Shown here in pieces: positions 39,508 through 48,600 of a stretch of 64,000 nt of DNA. Position numbers and translations under genes: made by a program. The number at the start of each line of letters is the position of its first letter. Within the stretch, counting starts at the first letter, position 1. The notes below the pieces were generated by a model. It had not been told where the DNA came from and ran no database searches. It saw only the letters and a program-made list of their open reading frames with translations. Source of the DNA: Symbiodinium kawagutii (Eukaryota; Sar; Dinophyceae; Suessiales; Symbiodiniaceae); NCBI GenBank assembly GCA_009767595.1, contig VSDK01009033.1, positions 242,772-306,771 on the forward strand, read 5' to 3'.

Positions 39508-42500
39508 GGTGGTGGTGGTGATGATGGTGATGGTGATGATGATGAATAGTTTCGACAATCATGAGTACCAATGCAATAATGATGATTCAAACTCCTACAT
39601 GCGATGCCAGCAAGTTTGCGTGATCCTTTCTGCACATTCAGCTCACATCTTATTGTTATATTGCTGTTGTTTGGTGATCACCCCTGTGATTACTCTTCAT
39701 TGACTTGTTGGTGCGTCTTGGCTTAATCATCGTCTCCTTTCTTGTCACCTCTGACGCCAACATCAATTAGACACCCTCAAGAAAAAGCTCATGCTGCATG
39801 CTTCTAGTTGGCCGACCTTAAAGCCTGAGAACTGGGAGAGTCATTGATGTTTCTAGTTGTAAAGCCTTAGGAAATAGATGTAAGCAGCTACCGACAGCTG
39901 CCCATAGCTACCACCCCTTGGAAACCCATAGCTACCAGCGCCACAGCCCCGCAGTTCAGGAAGCGTCCTGACTTTGTATCTGCGCCACGTCCACCACGCC
40001 CTGCTTCCCCGGAGGCCCCACATGTGAAAACTGGCAGGAACCTCGGTGGCAGGATCGAAGATCTGCACCGGCTGAGGTTACAACAGTTCAATCTGCTGAG
40101 ATACCACTGGTACCCTTATAGTTTCATGTAATGATCAACCCACACGGGGTTCAACTCCACTGAAGAGGCACAGGTGATCCACGGTTCGGAGTTGGGGACT
40201 AACAACTGACGCTGGCGCAAATGCCTCTCCCCACATATAAGGTGGGCCTCGAGCAGTTATACAACTTGGATTGCCCGAATCACTGGTACTTAGTCACGGC
40301 TCGGTTGGGTGAACCATCAGAGCTGCCAACGATAAAATCGGCATGGTGGCGGTCACCAATGGTGCGCGAACGGTAGAATTCCCATGGCTGGATTCATCAA
40401 TCAGGATTGATCATCAACTCACATAGCATGGACCTGCATGAGCCTGCTGGACGTACTCGATGCTTCTGTGCTTTTTTGCTTGTGATGATTTTGTGTTGAC
40501 CGATACCCATAGCATATCATAGCATCATACACGACTCAAACCCACGGGGCAGCGAAGATGCCGCCAGTAGAAACAGCTGACGCCGCTCATGGCTCAGCCA
40601 TACCTACCTTGGGGACACAAGTGCCAGAGTCAGCTCTTCCCAGCGTCAAGTGGCTACCTTTGTGACAGCAACCATGCTCCCAATACCTGGGCAGCTGGAT
40701 GCATAGCTAAAGGGCTCGTGGCTTCATTTTCTGGTTACAAGTGTTGAGTGTTGCCTGAGTTTCCCGGAAGAAATCCATGAAGTTCTACGATTTCCAGTTG
40801 AAGAAAAGCATCCTACGTCTTCCACTGGGCTTGGTACTGGAATCCATTGGTTTGGGAGATGATGGCCACAATTGGATGGGACTGACAGCATGACGCACCA
40901 AACGAGCTCATCTTGTGGCTGATAGTGTTTCCACATCTGCCAGGGTCACTCACTATCAAGCAAAGAAATATGCCGCTGGGTAAGTAAAAGAGGTGTAAGA
41001 GAGGTCCTTTGTGGCAGGGGGGTCACCTACACTCTTGATGGTGTATTCACTGGGTTTATTTCCAAATGAGCTTGATTCAGCATTGATCAACTGTTATTAA
41101 GCATCATCAACCAGCACTAATGATTACAATCATCAACTGGGTATTTAGTAATTATTAACCATCAGTAAATCATCAATGAACCATCTAAAAATCATCAATC
41201 AACCATCAATAAACCATCAATTAGGCATCAGAAACTGGGAATAAAGTGGGAAGCACCAACTAACCATCAGTCTTCCCATATCTTGTTGCAAACGGGATCT
41301 GTGCCCAGCGCTTTTGACACTGCCCAGGGGAGCGCAACTCATGCCGCTGGTGGATGGTGGTGTTGCTATCCCATTGTATCGACCATGGACTACTATCCTT
41401 ATGGGTTTAACCCCAATGCTTAAGCATCATAGACTAATATCAAATACCATTCTACGAGCTCAAAATACTTAAATGTTTCACCAGATCACCGTTGTCAGTC
41501 CCAGCGTTCTCCTTGGTTTCACCGCATCTTGGCAAGGTACCAGCAGGAGTTCTTTTTCGCTTTCTTGCGGGGAACCTCCTCCTGCCGGGATCGGGGGTCC
41601 TGATGGGTCCTGGACATGGGACCATTTTGTTGAGTGGAGTGCTTAGTTGATGGGAAGGTGCACTGCTGGGAGATTGACGAGTGGTTTCGTTGAGTAGTTG
41701 CGACTATTGGTATGTTCATCAACTGGGAGATCGACGATAGTTGATTTATGAAACAAACTAGCCGAGTAGTTCACTGGAAGAATTCACTGAGTGGTGAGCT
41801 ATCCGAATTTAACAATATGATGGATTTGATTCATAGCTCAGGTACTAATTGAGGAATTGCAGAAATGTCAAGGGGGTACCCTGTACACTGTAGACATCAT
41901 GCGGCTGTACAGCTTGTACCTATTGTGAACAGCTGATGTTCAGCTTCTCCATGTTATGTTTCGTGACCCATGCGCGGATAGTGATGGTGCCTGGGGATTT
42001 AGTCAGCAAGAGGAAGGGTTGCTTTGCCTGAAAACTTATGATGCCCCCAATCTACCCCGTGTTTGCAACGCTTCCCCCTTCAGTATCAATGATTATGATA
42101 CATGTTTGGCAGGATTCCACATCAGTTGTTTCAATGTTCATGCCATCATCATCTCCCAAGCTTGCCACATATACAATTGGCTAATGAACAGTAGTCTGGC
42201 AAGGAAATAGGTTTAATGACCATTAGCTATCATTTAAAGCCATGATTAACCATTGGTTTCAACACCGTTAGCCATCATTAACCAAACATAACAAGGCCTC
42301 TGGATTGTCTGTACTCTTGGGTAAGTTGTACTCCATGCTGCGATAGCGCCACTCGATGGCAGGGAAAGCTGTGCTGAAGCACACCCTTGAGCAGCACCCA
42401 AAAGCCCCATGAGCCATCCCTTTACACTCGCTGGTTGCTAGGCTTTGCCCACCGTCAAAATGATCAACTTGTGATTACGCACCACGTCGAATGATCCAGG

Positions 42501-42570
42501 GTTTGTCAACCATATGTGATCATGATGATATCTGGTATTACAAGTACCTAGGTGGTGTAGCCCATGATTG

Positions 42571-42609
<39 letters not shown>

Positions 42610-45600
42610 TTCATCATGATCATCATCATCGTTTTCATCGTCACCATCACAAGTACTCATGCTTGATCCTCGTTCAATAATTTCTGAGTCAATCTGTACT
42701 ATACATTACATACAATGTATTGATTATGCAAATATACCCAAGCAGTTTCGCACCCAGGCTGCTTATAGCCATCACCTATCTTCAGTGCACTTTACCGATC
42801 AACCCAGCAAGGTACATCTTTTTTCGGCCCGATCGACCAATGCTGTTTGTCTTGGCAACATGGCCCCCGTCAGCAGATTCTTCGGTGTGGAGTGCCTCCT
42901 GAACAGTCTAGATGACAAATGTTTTTTTTTAAATCAGATTTGAGTTGTGTTTGCAGTTTGATTTTTTACACATCTAAAAAGATTGTTTAAGATGTGTAGT
43001 CTCCCAAATCCCGTAAAAGCATCCCAAGACAGATCAATTGACTTTTTTGGACACCAGGGTAGAGGCTTTGGACTGAGCAGTGGGTACACAGCCCTGGTTC
43101 TATCCCACTCATGGGATAGCAACGGTTAGGGGGCCAATAGGAACACTGATCCCAAAGAATGCTTTGCATTGCTTGGGAGAGTCCCTTGAACGAGGTGCGT
43201 GAGAAGTCCATTGCAACGCAGTGACCCAACAGTTCCACCGGTACATTACTGCCTACAAATGAAGTCTCTCGGAGCCACTGGTCACTAGTGGTTGATGATT
43301 GATGATGGTTAATGAATCTTGATCATGCTTAAAAGGTCACACCACTCCTTGTAGCTCCAGATCATCCCCCCTTTAACGTGCCAGAACGGGATACCCCTGG
43401 CTTCAAATCGCTCCCTAGCCACCAGCCAGGTAGCAACATGATCTGTCCATATCTTGCCTTACTACCTCGTGCTGTTCGCAAAAGAAATCTGAAGATCAGG
43501 TAGAGTTTGCCCAGGTGAATCATCTCAAACAGCACGCCAGCCAACAGCTGGCTCGGCCCGGCCTTGTTAAAGGTATATAGCTATTTCATGGCCATTTCAT
43601 GGCTATATTTAATGGCTATTTCTATGTCTATTTTATCACTTTTTGATTTGTCCAACGATGGTGAAACCGCTGGTCTCCCTATTGAACACAAACATGTTTT
43701 GGAATAGCTGGGGATAGCATCATTATTGATGGTGGCACCTGTCAAACTTAGCTTGATATCACAAAAAAAAGTTATATATAGCATGCTATCTCTTAACACG
43801 CAACAGTGTGTCAGTTCCATCGCTCACTGGCAGCATCGTCAGGATAGAACCTGAGTAACTGCTAGGCCACTGTATTGCAAGTTGGCGACTCACGACGCTG
43901 TGCCCAGAAACAAAGCGCTGAAGCAATGTCAGTTGATCCACTCATCATCTCAACCAGAATTTGCTTCTTGAAAGGGATGATTAGATTCACCTTGGTTAGT
44001 AATTAAAATTAAAAGGATCACATGCTGCACGTATCATCAATCTGGTTATGACATGTTTTTACTTTTGAATCCCTGCAGACGGGATTTATGTTCAGCATGT
44101 CATGACAATCGAACAAGTTCCAAGATTGACAACCATCATGATTGGAATTGACCCTCCTGCTGGCTCACAAAGTATTGAAAAGCAACAGGGCCCAGCTGGT
44201 ACTTGGCAGTGGGTCAAAACCCTGTACCCCTGCTTCCCCACTGTTAACCATTGTTTTCCCTTTGGTTATTATCCCCCATTATTGGTTGCTTAATATTGAC
44301 CCATAGCCCTATCAGCCAATCACTGAGGGTACAACTTGACGTGCTCACTTGAAAACATTGCCTCCATTGAGGGTCGTTGGAGCCAGCCACGCCTGAAGTT
44401 TCCGCTGAATCCAACAGGTAAATGGATCCACAACCAACCAATGGTTGATAAGGATTGATAAGGTACTTGCTAATGGCCAATCAGTTTGGTCAATAACCAA
44501 CTCCATAAAGTTGAGTGTCAAAAGCGACGTGGAATCATTCACTGCTTTGAGAATGAGTGTTTCCAAAAGGCATTGGACCACGTGCTCGAATATCAACCAC
44601 TTAGTATGACCATGAGGTATCATTCAACAACTGGGGATTAGCTCAACAGCATCCAGCACCATTCCTGAAGGGGATATTTCCATTCCTGAAGGGGATTTGT
44701 AGGTATTCACATGCAGTTGCTGCTTCACTGTTCCAATAAACTGTCTATTTGCTGTTGGGCTTCCCGTGAGTACTTGGCAGCCCGCAGCCCGCATTTGGTT
44801 ACTACGTAAATATGCGCATAAATCAGGTAAGGCCTTGGGAAGGTGCGACAGGTGAGAGCACGCGATCATTCAACGATCCTTCTTAGAACCTCATCTTGGG
44901 TCGCAGGCGTATTCGCCACAAATGACTATGGGTCAATATTAAGCAACCAACTAATGGGGGATTTCCACCAACAATAATAGGGAAAACAATGGTTAATAGT
45001 AGGGGAACCACAGCCATATAAGATCATCTTGGGGTAGAAACATCGCACACAAACACTCCTAAGATTCTTCCGAATCTGATGTTTATTCCCCGCCCAAAAA
45101 AAGAGACATTGTTCGCTGCCGTTGTCCAGCTGCTATGACATGTAAAGTGGTTCTTCACGACTTAAGCATTCTTTAGTGGTCGCTTATCATTGTCAGATTA
45201 CTCGAATCACCAGCGGCTTATCAACCATCATTCATGACCAGACATTCATCATTCCGAAAGAATTAATAGATTAATAACATGCAACAACCATCTTGAATTA
45301 CCAGCCTACTGACTGCACGTTTAGGATGAGACAGATTTGTTTTTGAGACCCTGGTGCCGATACAGCATCAACACGGGGTAAAAAGCATGAGCACTGAATA
45401 AAGCCACAGAACTTCTCATGACATTGTCATGTTCAGAGGTTAAACATGGTAAACTACAAGCAAAGAGTTGATTCCCCATCGTAAACACATGTATACATAT
45501 TAATTATACATATCAACTGCTAAATACACCCACTGTCTACTACGGATTCTGTTGATTGAGTCATCCTCTCAACAAGCCGAAGACATAGCGAACGTTCAGA

Positions 45601-48600
45601 AACTGGACGAGAAACAGATGGGAAACACAAACAACAGGTTGTGGCTTGTACATGCAGCCCTGGTCGCCATGCCATCAGCCATGTCTTGCTCCCAACGCTG
45701 GCGGGTTGGATCGCTGATGACAGATCAGTCAGTTGTAGAAACTTCGAAGGCAGCAAACAAACTGATGGTTAGATGGTCTAACACCAAAAGGGTTTGCCAA
45801 ACAGCTCAACTCTGGAACTTGAACCATGCTAAGCCATTTCCTATTACTCAGGGACTTGGTTGGACATGACCATCGAAACATGTGAATTTTCAGAGATGAA
45901 GAGTTGTGAGCGCAAAAACGTGCGAATCGAAAATAATATTCCAAACAAGCACCAAATTTGTTGATCTCCAATATATCTACTACAAACCCTCTACAAAACA
46001 TTTCGAGGGAGGGGGGATCATGGGGTATCCACTATTCTTTCAGCAAAAAGATTAGGGGTTCCAATCCAGGTAAGCGTTGCCAACACCTGGCAACCGATCG
46101 TGTCTACCTCTTCTTGGGGGGCAAAGAAGCGAGACCTTGTCGGATCCTGGCTGGCCGCGGTGCCTTGAAAAGATATCGGGATCAGGCGGTGTGTCACTGC
46201 CACTGGCGACGTCTATATGCTAGCAATACCTCAAGCAACAACTGGAAATAATATAGCTGAGTATACCTGCAATCAAAAGGATATGAAGCAAAATCATTGA
46301 GAACATGGATATATATATATATATAGATATAGATATCGTATATAGTATATATATATATACATACACAGACACACAAGAATGGACATCTAGGCATGTCCCA
46401 ATAGTTGGGTGCTGTGCAGGTATCAATAGAGAGTTTTAGCAAGGACGCCATTGATTTTGGGCTGTGTTGTTTCGAAGACTCTCATTTGCGCTTGTTTTGT
46501 CTTGCACGTGAAGTTTGGCAAAGTATCACCAAACCCTAAACCAATCACACATATTTGATTAATGGACAATTACTTTGGGGAGCTACGATTTTTGAAACGG
46601 AAAAATAAGCCATGAACCAGTGTTAAGTCACCATTATTGACCATCATAAACCATCCTGGATAACACTTCCATTGTTGAATCAAGATCTATCCACTGAAAG
46701 ATAGATGGCCTATCATAGATACATGGCTATGGGTCAAAACCCTGTACCCCTGGTTCCCCTATCATTAATCATTGTTTTCCCTACTATTGTTGGTTATTAT
46801 CCCCCCTTATTGGTTGGTTCATATGGACCCACAGCCACATTGAAGTTGTCGTTGTCGTTGTCGTTAATGTTGGTTTTCCATTAGAATGGTAACCCCTCAA
46901 TTAATCAACCAGGGGTTTATTAATCCTGGGTTAACATTACTGTTATAATTGTTATTATTGTTGTCGTTGTTGTTGTAGTTCACACTTCCAGTGGCCTCGA
47001 TACACCGGCCCAGCTGCGCCACGCGGGCACCCGACTGTGCGGGGTGTGGCGAGGCTGCTGAGGACTTCGTTTCGAGCGAAACAGCAGGCAATGTGCAGCA
47101 CGGGCTTCGTGACAGGTTTTTCATGGGGTAGCATACCAAAAATATCAGAAAATTATCCAAAATCAACACCAGAAATGCTTGCAATTTCAATTCTTCCTGG
47201 AATCATCATTGGGTCAGTATTTGGAGGAACGTGTCAAATTTCCTGCATCCATGCCAAGCTTGGGCATCCTGGGTGCTCTGACCCTGCATTTTCGCAAGCG
47301 TGACGTACTCAGGAATAATTGCAAACTTCTACCCATGAGAATGGTTGTACAATTCATGGTGCTGGCAATATTAGGTTGTCCATATGAACCGAAGTAGTAC
47401 TATGGGGTCCGCACGCTTTCGAAACTGCGGATGGAAAAACACGAGCTCGAAGAAGAACAGATCCTGAAACCTGCCAGGCAATCGGACGAACTTTGAAATT
47501 TCAGGCAAACATCCATGTCAAAATTGGGCACCCCAAAAAACATTGGTTTATACTATGTTTAGGGGTTACTAATTTTGACCCGTACCCATGTTCCCGAGGC
47601 AACCAAATCAAATGATGGGTAGGGCCTCACCTTCATCGCGAACAGTATATCTTGTGATAAGCCAAGTTTGGAATTTCATTTCTCCGATCATTTGCTGTGT
47701 CACAGCAGTATTCGGAAAAAAAACACAAAACAAGTGAACAAAAGGTCACGGAAAAAATAGCCAGTCACACTTGCTTGGATTGTTCCCAAAATTCAATTGA
47801 AGCAAAGGCAAACCGAAAACGACCACTTTTCTCTTGCACGCATGCAGTCTTGATCGGAATAGCACAACCTCAAACGGAAACATGTTCTGATCGATCTGAC
47901 GATTTCGAATACTTCACTTGTCAGCTGTGCTAAACTTGCTGATGGTTTCAATCCAAGCATATGGGTATGGGTCAAAAGTAAGATGGCCATTCATAATGCA
48001 ATATTGCTAGCAGACATCTACTACAAACCAATGGTTTTTGGGGTGACCCACAACCATATGTGTCCAGTCTGTTTCATGCAACACAATTGTATCAGGTAGG
48101 CTTGGAAAGCTTGTCCAGGGTTGGCATCAATTGATGATGGATTCTGATTGATCATTTTTGGTTAATCAATTCACAGTAAACCATATTCATGAATAATCAT
48201 ATTGCTGGAATGATGATTTCAGGAATGTATGATGATTGAACCCGTGATGTTTGATGTGTTATGCTTGTTTACTACCCTTTGTTTGCAATCGTAGATAAAA
48301 AAATACCTTACTTCGTGCGATCCCCACCGTCACATGCAAATCTGACACAGGTCTATCTGGCATAGCTTTTGACATTCTTTCTGGCATAACTTCTGGCATG
48401 CTATCTGGCATAGCTTTTGGCATTGTATCTGGCATAGCTTCTGGCATTCTATCTGGCATAGCTTTTGGCATTCTATTTGGCATTGTATCTGGCATAGCTT
48501 CTGGCATTCTATCTGGCATAGCTTTTGGCATTCTATCTGGAAGAGTTTTTGGCATTGTATCTGGCATAGCTTTTGGCATTGTATCTGGCATAGCTTCTGG

